From assembly GCF_027942865.1 (NCBI RefSeq), contig NC_134509.1:9383754-9447753 (forward strand): DNA of 64,000 nucleotides, in the 5' to 3' direction. The notes beneath the pieces were generated by a model. The model saw only the letters and a list, made by a program, of their open reading frames with translations, searched no databases and was not told the origin of the DNA. This document shows, piece after piece, positions 23,201 through 38,100 of the stretch. A program made the translations under genes and the position numbers. Within the stretch, counting starts at the first letter, position 1. The number at the start of each line of letters is the position of its first letter. The stretch is from Odontesthes bonariensis (lineage: Eukaryota > Chordata > Actinopteri > Atheriniformes > Atherinopsidae).

Positions 23201-26200
23201 TAGTTGAAAAAAAAATACACAAAACCACTTCAGCTGTTGTTACACATGTGTTTATGTAAGTAATGTTCTCATCAGAAATATTAGAACTGTTCTTGTTCTT
23301 CTTCCTTCACTCTCCACCTCGCGTCGTCCAGGCCGTCTTGAATTAAAGGAGGACACCATCGAGTCTCTGTTGTCAGCCTCCTGCTTGCTGCAGTTGTCCT
23401 CTGTGGTTCAAGCCTGCTGTTCCTTCCTCATGAAGCAGCTCCACCCATCTAACTGTCTCGGCATTCGTTCCTACGCTGATGCTCAGGGCTGCCACGACCT
23501 GCAGAAGGCTGCCAACGCCTACACCATGGTGGGTACAGAGCCTGTTCAAATGGTCTGTACACATCCAAATGAATAGATAACAATGGGCATTTGGGCAGAC
23601 TAGCCTACATGAGTTGTTCAGGAACATTATGAACAGTTTTCCTTGGTACCAAATGGCTCCTCATTCGCAGCGCGCCACACCATTACTGCCCCTGTAAATG
23701 TTTTTCAGCATGGAGTTGCTATGGTGACAGTGAAAAAGCTCTTTCATCATGTTGATGATTTTTTTTCTTCTTCTTCTTTTTTTTTTTTGTTCTCCCCTGT
23801 CTTTACACGCCTCATTTGCACCCAGCTTCACTTTGTGCCTGTTAGTAGCAATGCTCCTCTATTACTCTTTCTCTAAGTGGATTATTGTGAAAGTCTAATC
23901 TGAGGTCATTATGTTGCAAAGGTGGCTTTATTTGAGTCTTACTGTCTCTGTGTCGAGCCAACTTGCACATACACCATATTTGCAGAATTATTACAGCCTT
24001 TGTAAAAATGAAGCGACTAGTTGGAGAGTGTTTGCACGGACCATTTTTAATCAGATTAGCAGTCAAATTAGCAATCAAAATTCCTCATGTAAACGCCTCA
24101 ATCAAATCAGACTGATCAGATGAGGCTCAATCAGGGTGAATTTTCAGTCCCGCTGAGAAGGCTGGTTTAAACCGCTTTATAAAGTGATGAGATGGAAAAT
24201 ATTACCATGTATTGACTCATTCACTCAAGTGGTAGAAACACGGTGGCAGCAAAACCTAACTAGGATGTGATGGACACTTTTCTTTGATGGAGTGGAAGAA
24301 TTACAGATTGTTGAAGATCTTGACCAAATATTTTCCCAGTGCTCCATTCCTGAACAGTAAATTCAGTGAGGAGAAGTCTGACGGTATGCTATATGCAGCA
24401 TGTAAACGTGTAACTTTTCAGAACTCTTTATATAGAGTCCGTGCAGACTGAAGAAATATTTGCCCATGTGTGTAAACAAAGCTACTGTTTTTAACCCAGC
24501 CAAGACGAATTGGAGGCATGTTTGTCTGTTTCTGTTTCTTAACGAGATTATGCAAAAAAACTATTGACCCAAATTTCTTGAAACTTAAGCGGAGCCTTGG
24601 GACAAAGGAAGAACTCATTAAATTTTGGGTGCAGATCGGGATCATTTTCAAAGCATAGCACTGGCCTTGTTTGCGGGGGCGTTATTTTTGTTGTTCATGT
24701 GAGAAGCAGGGTACATTTGCATGTTGTCTGTTTTCCCCAAAAGACTTAAACAAGATTTATTCATTTCGAAAATAATTCTGAAATTAGTAATTGCAACACA
24801 TTATGCCTCCCATTTAATCTTTTCTTTGCTAGTCTTCTGAGCCTTTTCCTCACTCAGTTTCACCCCAACCCCTCTTTATCCACCAGGAACACTTTCTGGA
24901 GGTGGTCGGAGGCCAGGAGTTTCTTTTACTCCCCGTGGAGGAGATGGAAAGGCTTCTAACATCCGATGACATCAATGTTCCCGATGAGGAAACTGTCGTC
25001 ACCTCTTTGCTAACCTGGATCGGTCACGATGCGCCCACTCGGCAACGCCTCCTACCTGTGCTGCTTTCTCTGATCAGACTGCCACTGCTGCAGCCACAGG
25101 TGAGAGCTGCAAATAACGCATGCTCACATACAGTTGTGTAAGAAGATTTAACAGTTAGACATGCACTATTTTTTTCTTCTAAAGATGGACATTTTAGTGC
25201 CCCTCCTTTAGCATGTTTTTATCTAATACTTATCTAAAGCCACAGGTGTGTTTTATTGTCACATTTCAAATCTAAATATCTCATTATATCAAACTCATTC
25301 AAATCAGTTCAATGCAAGTCAATCCATTGTTGGATGACTTTGCCTCCAGATGCAACAGCAAATGTGTATTTGGGGCAAGACAAGAACTGCTGGTGAATCG
25401 CAAATAATGAATCACAAACATCTTATTGTCTAAATGATCTATGCCAGGTCACTGAATATATTTGTGAGTTTCCAGGAACATCAGTAGACCTGCTGTTGTC
25501 CGGTTTGCTGCTCAGCGGATAGCTTCCTGTGTGATGTTGGCTACTTGTTTATTTACTGAGATCTGATCACAATGGGTCACTCAAGACGCACGCGGGGATG
25601 CATTTCAATGCCAGGTGTGAGATGTGGATGTTCTTAGAGCTGTCCGCATTCGATTGGATCACCCAGGACACATTAATGCTAGGTCTGAGCAGGGCCTCAG
25701 ACTACATAAGGACCAAAAACCTTTTCACACTGCAGTTGCTTCTTATTGGTGCTAAGAGATGTCCTCGTTAAGCTTTTTCTGTTTCCTCTAGGAGCTTGAA
25801 TAAGGGCGACTTTACATCTTTTTTTTTTTTTCTTGAATCTTAACACGTCTGGTTCTTGTCCATTTGCCCTTATTCAAGCTCTTAGAATTACCATGACCTG
25901 AATGACTGAATCTAGATAAACAAACTTCCGCTGTCTCCCTTTGGTAATTTGCCCGGCCCAAACATACGGAATAAGCTGAGTGACGGCAGCGTTGAAGGTC
26001 AGAGTGATGTGATCGGGTCATGCCAGCTCTCTCTTAAACACGGTATCCGTTTCGCCTCTGTGACTATCTTCCCAACTTTAACTCCTCATTCCTCTTGCAA
26101 ACCTGATAACAGCGTGCAACAAATTAGTTTGATGTTAGAAACAGAATTAAAAATTTATCGAAAAGATCAGTTGTATTAATTACTGTGATAGTTGATACAG

Positions 26201-29200
26201 GATCCTCTCATTGTTAGTCCATCCATCCATCCATCCATTATCTTCCGCTGGTCCGGGGATCGGGTCGCGGGGGCAGCAGCTTGAGCAAAGAGACCCAGAC
26301 GTCCCTGTCCCCGGCCACTTCCTCCAGCTCTTCTGGGGGGACCCCGAGGCGTTCCCAGGCCAGCCGAGAGACATAGTCTCTCCAACGTGTCCTGGGTCTT
26401 CCCCGGGGTCTCCTCCCAGTGGGACGGGCCCGGAACACCTCACCGGGGAGGCGTCCAGGAGGCATTCTCACCAGATGCCCGAGCCACCTCATCTGACTCC
26501 TCTCGATGCGGAGGAGCAGCGGTTCTACTCCGAGCCCCTCCCGGATGACCGAGCTTCTCACCCTATCTCTAAGGGAGAGCCCAGACACCCTGCGGAGGAA
26601 ACTCATTTCGGCCGCTTGTATTCGCGATCTCGTTCTTTCGGTCACTACCCACAGCTCGTGACCATAGGTGAGGGTAGGAACATAGATTGACCGGTAAATC
26701 GAGAGCTCGGCCTTCTGGCTCAGCTCCTTCTTCACCACGACGGGCCGGTGCAGAGCCCGCATCACTGCAGACGCCGCACCAATCCGTCTGTCAATCTCCT
26801 GCTCCATTCGTCCCTCACTCGTGAACAAGACCCCGAGATACTTGAACTCCTCCACTTGGGGAAGGATCTCATTCCCGACCCGGAGAGTTCTCGAAAGTTA
26901 TCGAAAAGATCAGTTGTATTAATTACTGTGATAGTTGATACAGGATCCTCTCATTGTTAGTATTTAGGATAATGGAAAAGTAGTGTATAACGTTGATGAA
27001 TATATAACAGCTGCAATAACATAGTTGGTTTTGTTTTCACCCTGTTAGTTAATATTGTATCCGTGTTGTTGATCATTTCCCTCTCTATGTAGTGCTCTGT
27101 ATTAGTGTATTCAAAGCTAGGACCACATACACGTTGGGGGAGTTTTTACGGAAGCTACTAAAGTTGCTGATGTTCTCATAACTCTTCGCAGCAGTCATCA
27201 GACATCCTGCAGGTGTTGTTTTCCATGGCCAGTTTTCTCTCATGCTTTCTCTTCTTCTCCTCCTGGTTGTAACTGGCCTCTCTATCTCTCAATTGGCTAT
27301 TCTGTCCTCCTCAGACGATTAGAGGGACTATTACCGTTATGTTTACCATATATCACGACCATTACTCTGTTAAACGTGTGAGGATGGGTTTAGTACTGAG
27401 AGTGTGTCTCTCTGGTCTGCCTAGCTTGTGTAGCAGTGACTGTTGCTAAGAATTTCATATACTTGGCAGAAGCTCACTCACTGCCCAAGGCTTTGGCTTC
27501 ACACACGCGTGCATTTATAACTTAATTGATTCTGATATGTCTCTTAACTGCGATGGAGTAATCTTTTCTCTTCATCTCTCTCCTCGTTAATGTCCCACAC
27601 TGTGAATGAGGAAACTGCAAAGAAAAACCGTCCCTTGTGAACGCCATCATTTTCCATCATTTCTGCAGGCATCTACACGTCTACCTTCTTCTTCACTTGT
27701 GAAGTATGGTGTTCACAAAGCCTTAGATAGATGACTTTGCCCCGGTCAGCTAAAATCACGAGTCGCAGCGACATGTATTCGGGGGTTGAAGATTGATGGG
27801 AGCAGAGGAACTGAAAGCCCAGAGGCACAGAGCTTAGAGCTGACTCTACCTTCACTGCATCATGTGTGAAGGCCCTTCCCCCGCCATCACCACCAAGTTA
27901 AACTGATAGATGGATCAAGATTCAGCAACCTCATGAGCTGTGAAATGCCAATAAAGTGACATATAAACGTTACACCGTCTACTGATCAATACCCCTCAAC
28001 CAATTACTCAGCTTTCTATCGAGGCTACAATGTGATCACTCATCAAAAGAGTGTCACTTCATCAGATTAATACCCTTAATGCCTGCTCCTCATTACTGTC
28101 ACATAAATGCAGGCACGCACACACTTGATCTTATCTTCTTAGAGGAGCATCTTTGCTCTGGTATGGCGCACTAAGCCGTATACAACCGTTTGCGTGTTAC
28201 AAAGAGAGGAATTTATTTAAGGCGAAAGCAGTGCACATATTTTCATTCAATTCATTGTGCTCATGTCCTCGGACCAAAAGTTTGGTCTTAAGTTTGCACC
28301 TCTTTACCGTTCGTTCTCTAGTCATGGCCTGACATATGCGTCAGTGTTGGATTATCAATAATGAAATGCTGATAGGAAAGTTTTGAGCGGAGAGGACCTG
28401 ATATCTTACAAGCAAATCTGATGGAAGCAGCTTGACAGTGTAAGTGTGTGTAAGTGCTTTCATCAATGATGATCATTTATTAATCTGTTGATCATGTCTG
28501 CAGCTATGCTAGAAAGCTGTGCAAAGGGCCAGGCGCTTGCTAACAGGCTTTCAATGGCAACGCTAATATGCTTATGCATATTTGTTTATCCTAAGTGAGC
28601 ATGATATTCATACAGCTGGCTGCTGTACCCAGCTTTAGTTTAGAGTGTGTGTGTGCTAGAAAATAAAAAGCCTGACTGACAGACCCACACTGAATCCCTG
28701 ATTACTTTAACTGACTATGCTGAAGAGAAAAATGTTTGTACATCACCCTTGTGTTGCTTTGCTGCTTAAATCAATTAATTTGATGTTTCAGGTTGAGTGT
28801 ACTGCCTGGGTTTTGTGGAGAGAAGAAAAATGAGAGGGGCCTGAAGCATGAAAAACAAACATAGCTGGGAGATGTGTGCTTCCCTGTGTATCAGAGTGTG
28901 AGTGGGTTATAAGTGGATGGCGCCCATCCTGTCTTTTCCAAGAGTGAACTGAGACGGAGGATAACACAACTTTCCCTCTGCACACTGTGAGGTAAAGAGA
29001 GGACGGGGAGGGGAAGGTGGGATGCCTGTGGGACTCGGTCTTATCTGGCCCTCCACATTCAGTCCTGCACAGCATGATGGATAATTTACCACAGAGAGGA
29101 ACAAGTATGTTTTTCTATATCTGTCCTTCTTCGGCACACACAAATGAATGAGCAGAAAGGCCTCGCTGTTGTTTGTCCCTCTGACTGTACGCAGAAGTAC

Positions 29201-32200
29201 GGTTCGACCCTGACTTGTAAGCTGCTTATCCATTTACCATGCTTGTTTCACACTCTCTGCATCTGGCTGTGAAATTTGATTGCAGATTCAGTGACCAAAT
29301 CTTTTCTTGTGTGGGGGTGGGCATGATGGAGGAGAGCACGTAGCAAAACGAGAGGGTAGATGCGATTATATTTCTATCCTCATCATAGCCGTCTCTCCAC
29401 TTGGCTCGAGTCGTCTCCAAAGAGCACACACAAGAGTGAAAGATGTCAAATTTACTTACAATTCCAGGAAACCTTCAGTGGCTGCTATCTATTAGCACAG
29501 ACAAACATGAAGACACGCAGTCGCACTCGGATTTAAATGAAAATCTTGTAATTCTTGCCTGCGGGGAAAAATACTCTCCCAAAACCTGCCTCTCACATGC
29601 AGGCAGCTGCTTCCTCTGACTGTAATCTAAGGACGAGCCTGGTGAATTGAAGGATTCATTCTGCAGCCCCTGGCTGCGTGTGTGTGTGTATGTGCTTGTA
29701 TGACTTTGTATGTATGTGTGTGATGAGGTTAGAGGGTATTGACTGCAGGGCTGATGAGATGTTGAGGACAGATTAGTGCTCTAGTGTGTCAGATGATAAG
29801 TGCGTACTTATGTGAGTGTGTGTGTGTGTGTCTGCGGGAGAGAGACAGATTGGTCTGATCTAATCTCACAATCAATAAGGTAGCTGCCTTATTTAGACTC
29901 TCAAACCTCCTCAATCAGGGATAACATGGTAACCGACACGGGCCTACACCCATCTTGGGGCGGTACACGCATTTACCCAGCATATGTTTCAGCAGTAACT
30001 GTCACCTGATCCTATGCGTTGATGTGTTTTAGTTTTTGGCAGACCTGGAGTCCAACTCCCTCCTCCGTGACAGTGTGGAGTGTCAGAGACTCCTCATGGA
30101 AGGGATGAAGTATCATCTTTTGCCCCAGCTCCGCCCCACGCTTCAGAGTCCCCGCACACGACCTCGCAAGGCCACCGTAGGGGCCATGTTTGCTGTAGGG
30201 GGTATGGATGCCTCCAAAGGTAGAGCCTCACTCCCACATACACACACACACACAAACACACACACAATATTGAGGTTATTTTTCATTGTGAAATTAAACT
30301 GTGCAAAAAAATGACAAAATCTGACAATTATATCCATCTCAGGGATAGGGGAAAAAAAATCTACAGGTGACTCAACACCACATTTTTACTGACAAATATA
30401 CAATACTGTGCAGTAGTCTTAAGCCACCTTTCATTTATTAATATTTTACCAGTAAAATGGGAAATAAGTGCAGACATGTATTGAAACGTATGTGAATCTA
30501 AATGAAAATACAGTACATAAGGCAAAAGCAATTTTGTTTGTACAATTCTAATGAGCTTGAAAGTCAACATTTGGTCTGAGAACCTTTATTCTCCAACACA
30601 CCTGAACCCAGGGCCGCTGACAGGTTTGGCTGGGCCCGGGACAAAATTCTCTGAATTCATTTAGAGCTCATAAACTGCACATTTCATCAACCATTTTTCT
30701 CTTGACCAAGGGAATCATGTTAAGGGTACTTTTATTTATCGCCAGACCTGCGTGTATGTCTGCTGAACTTTCTGAGAATGTTCGGGGAACAAGGCGGAGC
30801 CCATTCATCTGGCGAGTGTCAAGTTAAATCAGTCTAAACGAAAGTTACAGGCTACCCCAAAACGTCACGTTTATAACCCATTCGTTACATTCAACTCTAA
30901 CTAAATGGCAATTTCACACGTTGCCATGTCTATACTGGCTTATTTTAAACAAAATAAGGTTAAACCAGAGCCGCGTTACACTGGCTGTTATTCAGCTGAC
31001 CGGGGATGATTCTCAAATCAATTCAGCCTGATTGGCGTGCGTGCCTGAAACATTTGGACATATTTGCGGACTAATGCGCATATTTTATTTTATTTATTTT
31101 TTTTGGGCCCCCCCCCATTCCTGGGCCCGGGACAAAATACCCGTTTGTCCCCCCCTATCGGCGGCCCTGCCTGAACCCTCTGAGACAAGTTCTTTTTAGC
31201 AATTTCTTTCATTAGTCTTCAGGAATAGTTCTCCAGACTTCTTGAAGGACATCCGAAAGCTCTTCTTTGGATATATTGGCTGGCTTTTGTTCCGTTCTCT
31301 GTCAAGATGATCCCACACTGCTTCAGTAATGTTGAGGTCCGGGCTCTGGGGAGGATTCATCCCTCCATCAGACCTGCTGCCACTGATTTTCAGCCCACTT
31401 TTTGTGTCATTTGGCACATTTCTTCTCTGTTTCCCTTCCTTAAGAAAGGCTTCTTGACAACAACCATGGAAACAATTTCTGATGATTTCTAGATGGATCA
31501 ACTCAAGGTCCAGAAGCATGTCTCATGTCTTTCTTAGATTTTTTTTTTTTTTCCCTACTCCATCAGGGCGTCACTTTAAGATACTGTTCATCTGCGGCAG
31601 ACAGTTTTTCCAGGCCTGTGACTTGTCCAGTTTCCTCAATTTCTTTAATGACACACAGTATTCCACACCATGCCAAGGTCTGCCAAGTTTTCAGCTAATA
31701 GCTATTTTGGAATCACATTGTAGGGACAAAATGTCTGTCAAACTGTGTTGTCTGTCATTATTTGTAGATGCACTTAAAAAAACAGAAACACAGGATGTGT
31801 CTTTGTGACAGGCTTCTAGTTACAAAGTACCGAAATATACAATTTTAAATTGATTCTTTGTCAAGTTGCCTATTACTAGTAGACTGGTTACAATACTGGT
31901 TCATCCTTTGAGTTATGTGCCTTTTTTTTTTTTTTAGATATTTGGATGATTCACGTGTCGATGTTAAGTGGCTTAACAAACAAACAAACAAACCGGGGGG
32001 GAAAAAAAACCTATTCCTCTGAAAATGGACAGGTACACAGACTGGATTGAAAATTGGAGAAATGTAAGCCAATGTCCAAAGAAAAACTTTAAAAGACTTT
32101 GAGAAAAAGCCTTGAGAACAATTGCTCAAGACCACTTTAAAAGATTTCAAGAAATTCTGGGTGCTTGGAAGCAAAATATGAGGAAATACCACTGTATGTC

Positions 32201-35038
32201 CATTTATAGAGAATTATAAAGGGAACATCGCTGTTACTCATCAGATGTTCAAACAATGAAAGAAACAAGGTATTATCAGTGACGTGTTTAAAGTCGATGC
32301 AGATGATTAGACGGCTTCATTTCAATCCATAAGTTGTCAGTCATACTTTTCTCTTCTTTTTTTTTTTTCTTTTTTTTTTAGGCGCCACAAGTATTGAGCA
32401 GTACTGTCTGCGTCTGGACACATGGAGGCAGGTCGCCACCATGAGCGGACGGAGACTACAGTTCGGTGTTTCTGTTCTTGACGGTCGTCTTTATGTGGTC
32501 GGAGGCAGAGATGGACTGAAGACCCTGAACACTGTGGAGTGCTACAATCCTCACAGTAAAAGCTGGAGCGTCATGCCTCCCATGTCCACGCACAGGCACG
32601 GCTTAGGTGAGCGCCTGTTTCTTATAGAAAACGGGACAATCTGAAAAGGGTTCTGTCCTGGTAGTCTTGCAATTCAATGACTATTTTTCACAGGATAGGC
32701 ATTTGTTTCCTGAATATTGGGTGTTTTGTAATATAAGATTTATTTATTTATTCATTTTTTTCAAATTTACCACCACTTGAAAAGGTTTCTCAGACGTCCG
32801 CCACAGAGCCGCACCTCTGCAGCATTTTTTTGTAAACAATTCAGTGTCGCAGCACAAAAACAGATAGACTGAACCCGTCTCCCCGCTCACCGCACAAGCC
32901 TCCTGTTACTATGACAAAAATTTCATGAGTCGTGTTGTGCTGCTTCTACAAGTTTCTAAATGTGTGTGAGAACAGATAGGACGCACGTCTGGCAGCACAG
33001 ATGTTGTGGCAGATAAATCCCCGCAGTGTGAAAAGTGTCGGCACGCTGCTAACTCTGCATGCCTAATGCCCTGGATTTGGTTGCACACAAACAATATGAA
33101 CTCACAGCCCTTGATGTAAAGGAGTGCAGTTTCAAGAGCTCGTCAAAGGTGGTTGTTTTGGAGAGAGGCCACGATTTGACGATGCACACATGGTCGTTGT
33201 TGCAGGTGTGGCTGTCCTAGAGGGACCCATGTACGCAGTGGGAGGACATGATGGTTGGAGCTACCTCAGTACCGTGGAAAGGTGCGAAGATACTTTCTAT
33301 TGTTTGATTCTGTTATTTCCTCTCCTTAAGGCGCAATTTCCCCATAACTACAAAAAAAATATATATACCCTTAGTGGGGTTTTTTTTACCTGCAGACAGT
33401 AATGCTTTCTTTTGACCAGAGGTATTTGTGACATCTGTTTCTCCACACAATAATTCAGAGACTGTTTATCTGGTTGAGAGTGGTTCTAATAAAAAGGTCA
33501 CTGTTTCTTAAAGAGACCTGAAGGATGCGGTGATGTAAACTTCTTTCCTCCATGTCTTCAAGGTGGGACCCCCAGGCTCGCCAGTGGAGCTTTGTTGCGA
33601 GCATGGCTACACCCCGAAGCACAGTGGGAGTAGCTGTTCTCAATGGCAAGTAAGTGAACTTGACAATTGATTTACATATTGCTTTTTTGCTGGGTGGCAT
33701 GTAAGCTTCATTATTAGGACAAACGTAAAAAAGGAACAAAACTTGGATTTGTAATTTATTCATTTGTTTGAACTTTTATTCAACAGACACAAGTACAAAA
33801 AGTTGCACTAAAAAAAAAAATTTAAAAGTTGGGACAGAGGCAAAGAAAAACTAAATAAATAATTCATAAAACAAATTGCTGATTGTTTCTGTAAGGGGTG
33901 GAAGTGAAGGAAAATTGCTTAGTGATTAAAAATGGAGTGGATGAATATGCATGTTAGTTAAAAATGTTACAGGGCAAAAGAAAGCTGAAATGATGAATTA
34001 TCAAGTAATTTGAGTGATTTAAAACTAATTTGATGGAAGTAGATTTGATATAATGATATCAGAGCTATGTTTCATCATTCTTTCAGTGTGGAATTCAACA
34101 TTTATCAACACAAAATCTGCTTTTCGTGCTTATGGGAAAGTGGAACAAAAAGTGATAGCAACATAAATAACAGAAGAATCATGAAGTAATGAAAATATTT
34201 ACAAACTAATTATTAAAGAGATTAAACGTATGATAATAATGAACTAATAATAATGAAAAGATAGAAACAACATTAAAATAAAACATCAACATAAAAAGAA
34301 GTGTATGTCTTGAAATTCCTGTTTCCACAGGTTGTTGTGTTATCAATGAGTTTTAGTCATTAAACTGTGAGGAGGACACCTCCAGGATGGGACACTAACA
34401 CAGTAAGATAGGCCTGTCAAAGTTGGTGCAAAATGTATTAAGAAAAAAAAAACGTATTTTAAGACTTGCAGAGAGCTTCTGGCAAACATGAAACAATCTG
34501 GAGTGTCGGCTTCAGATGCTGCTCATTAAACCAAGAATGACACCACCGACGACAGTAAAGCTCAAGCAAGACAAGACTAATGCTTACGGAAACTTTCAGA
34601 GATGAGCCACAGTCCTTTTGGATAATGCTCTATGGACAGAGAAAACCCAAGAAGAGCTTCTTTGAAATTAAATGCATCTGTTTCTTTCAGAGTTTAGATC
34701 TGCCATCGCAGGAAGGATTCTAGCAAACTTAAAACGGCCTGAATGCATTCACGTCTGAAGATATTCCAACTTCTTTGCTTGCCTTCAGAGACTGGCCAAT
34801 CATCATGATCTGCGTTGTATGAATACTGCAGCACCCCATATGTCACTCTTGCACTGACCCGTTATTAAAGAATACCCATTGCTTGTCGTTTGGGCAGATT
34901 TGACCCAAAGTTTCACTCTCTATGCCTGTTTGCAAGTATAAGTTGTCAGAGTTACAGAGACTGCTCTACAGAATCACTCTTCCCCGACAGATACGCTCAT
35001 GTCCCACAATACTGGGAAAGTTGACAATATTCATTGTG

Positions 35039-35104
<66 letters not shown>

Positions 35105-38100
35105 TTAAACAGCAGGGCTTAATAAGTTCAGGACTGCAGCTCCTCGCTTGCACTATAATAAGACAGCTCACCGTTTTGATTCTAATAGCTTCTGTTGTTT
35201 TCATTTTTCAGTGCCTCAGAGAGCTGCTACAGTGAAAGGCTCTACAGATGCTAATTAATACTGAGACACAGCTTTGTGCTTACCATACCCAGCAGTGGTA
35301 GAGTGTGTGTGTTTGTGCGTATGAGTGTGGCATGTATACGTTGTATATTCTCCAGGCTCTTTGCCTGATGGAGCTCATTACTTGCTTGACTGGTCTTTTT
35401 GCACTTCCTCCTTCAACATCCCAGCCTCACATCCACGGATGAGTGTACTCGTGCACAAAGACACACACAGATACACGCTGAGTGAGTGCTTAGGGTTGTG
35501 ATGTCCCAAGAGTGTCAGTTAAGTGATTTTGCTCAACTTATTTTGCCCCCATAAGCCTGGACAACACACACACACACACACACAGAGAAAGTTGAAAAAG
35601 ACAATATTGAGTATATTGTGTGAGCATGTCTAGAAGGATTAACACCGTCCTCTGTCTTCTGCAGGTTGTATGCTGTCGGAGGTCGCGATGGCTCATCCTG
35701 CCTGCGATCAGTGGAGTGTTTTGACCCCCACACAAACAGGTCAGACACTGTGGGCTTCACTTCACAAGAATTAATTGCCTTCCCCTGCTTTATTTCCTGT
35801 CTGCTACTGCTTCCTCTAGTGAAACCCCTCTTCTTGTGAGGTTATTTATCCACAGATTAATTCTCTCAGGACATAAACAAACACCTTCTGTTTATAAAGT
35901 ACCTTCATTAAGGTTTCCTAAGAGGTCCGTGGCTTATGGTGCAGATTTTTGCGTTTGCACTTTGATCAGGCAGCTTTGCTTTTGTACTTTTTCCTGATGA
36001 TTGAGATTTCCATTTACAGGTGGAACAGCTGCGCTCCTATGGCGAAAAGACGTGGGGGTGTGGGAGTGGCCACGTGGCATGGCTTCCTCTACGCCATCGG
36101 AGGTCACGACGCTCCAGCTTCATCCCTGGCGTCTCGATTAAGTGACTGTGTGGAAAGGTGAGACTGCTTTTTTTGTGTGTTGTTTGTTGGATTACGGAAA
36201 TGTGACAAAATCATTTAGGAAACATCAAATTTACTGTTTACTAATTTTTAGTAAACAGTGTTCCATCACAAATTCTCAAATTCTACAAACAGATTTTAAA
36301 CTGATAGCGAGGCATTTTAGCGGTTTATAAATTCAGTCTCCTTCAGTTTCTTCCCAAGAATTAGGTGTGAGGACTTTGGTCTGTCTGCGTGTGAGGTATT
36401 AGCTATTGTTAGAACTTGGCTAGCTTAGCGTTATGAATCAGCACAGGGGATCAGGGGAACTCACCAACCTGGTTCTGCCCAACAATTTTTTCAATGTATA
36501 CTTATCAGCAGCATTGAAGCAAATTGAATAAAGCATTGTGTGTAGTATGTTTAACAACAAAAGAAGACAAACTGGCTGTACAGGTTGTTGAGTGATGACG
36601 TTCTGACATGTTTGCCCTTCTGTTCGAATCTTTCGTGCCAAGCATTGCTGATGATGGATACAGAGATCTCTTCACATTTATCATAAGCCACTGTGTCTGA
36701 CTATTGTTCACCAAAACAGCTGATGCACAAAAGTCCTATTGAGACTACAAACTGTCCTTTTTATTGATTTTCTTTTTAATATGTTTTAATACTGCTCTGC
36801 TCCGTCAGTGTTGAACTTTGAGTCATACATAGTCTAAACAAGAGACGTTTCGTTATGTATTTGACCTAATCAACCATTGAGTTGTGTAAACTCGTGTTAA
36901 TACTGCATGTGTACAGGTATGACCCTCAGACAGACGTGTGGACAGCTGTGGCCCCCATGAGCATCAGCAGAGACGCTGTTGGTGTTTGTCTCCTTGGCGA
37001 CTGTCTCTATGCTGTGGGCGGATATGACGGGCAGGTGTATCTCAATACTGTGGAAGCTTACGACCCTCAGACAAACGAATGGACACAGGTACCGTGTAAA
37101 GATACACTAAATAAGCAATATATACAGTCGAATAAGTTCTATTCTCATGTAATGCAGTCATCCAAAGCAGACTGATGTGTGTGTTGTTGCTCATATGTGC
37201 ACTGACACTGAATTGAGTTCAGTAAAAACAGGAGATACATCATAAATAACACCAATAAAGTTGTTATTTACAGACACTTGACCTTCCTACAACTCCTCTC
37301 CCGTGTATCTTGGCATGTTTGCATGATTATGTAAATGTGTGTTTTCCCCAAGCTAAAGTTGTCCTTGCTGCTGCAGCGGCAGGAGGTAGAGGGTACTGTT
37401 TTAACATAGAACAATCTCACATGGCAGCTTTCAGGAGTTTATACCCCACCTCCTCCAAAGCCTCGGAGGATTTCCAACTAAAGTTTCTGGAAATCTGACT
37501 TTTTAAAAATTCCTTTTTTTAAGAGACATGCTCCCCGCTGAGAACAAGAGAGTTGTAGGTGGGTGGATATATATATAAAAACTCAGGGAGCTGTTCACAC
37601 TGGCAGACAGCGACGGGGATAAACTGAGATATGAGGCAGCTTGTTGAGAGCATTAAAAGTGTCCTGTGCGCGTTGTCAGTTACTGAGACAAACGACCCAG
37701 TGGGTGTATTGTCTGTCCTGTTCCGGCTGCACCTTTTCCTCGTTTCAGCTCAAATCTGTCAACTGTGGGACCTCCAGGGAACATGAATGTTAAGTTTTGG
37801 TTTAAAATCAGGCGGCGCAAGTTACTGTGTGGAAGCAGCGGATAAATAAACAGATTGCATAGGTAACCCAACAAATGAAGGCACGCTTCTCCTGAGAGTG
37901 AGGATTTCACTTTATGTTACTGGGGACGCCTGTATTACACAGTGTGTTGGCGATGGACTCGCTGTGGCTGATCTTTTTCTCTGCTTGACAGTGTTGCAGT
38001 GTAACGTAGATGTGCGTTCGAGCTTGGAGATGCGTGTTTTCTGATCTTTTAAAGCCGGAGCCATTTCTTCTCTTTCACTCTTGATATGACTGATGATGGT

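Larger units (their letters stand above)
20785..23331 (+). other. klhl5 intron 3
   Basis: A 2.5-kb intron, about 70% of which is the 1760-bp hAT-type insertion described separately. No further exon is supported in the rest. Confidence 0.8.
25100..30032 (+). other. klhl5 intron 5
   Basis: The 4.9-kb intron contains a ~95-bp hairpin element at 25.8 kb and a truncated RTE/Rex3-like LINE in antisense at 26.2-26.9 kb. From 26962 to 30032 there are short GT tracts near 29680-29835 but no supported gene or element. Confidence 0.75.
30220..32381 (+). other. klhl5 intron 6
   Basis: Mostly transposon: a CA tract near the donor, then a Tc1-like relic split by a hAT element (30.4-31.98 kb). The last 400 bases show only poly-T near the acceptor. 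Confidence 0.75.

Noticed and set aside
26211-26690. 159-codon plus-strand frame across the LINE
   Set aside because: Antisense shadow of the reverse-transcriptase frame, which lies on the minus strand.
34922-35235. Thr-His repeat proteins at the 35-kb AC tract
   Set aside because: Translation of a dinucleotide repeat, not a gene.
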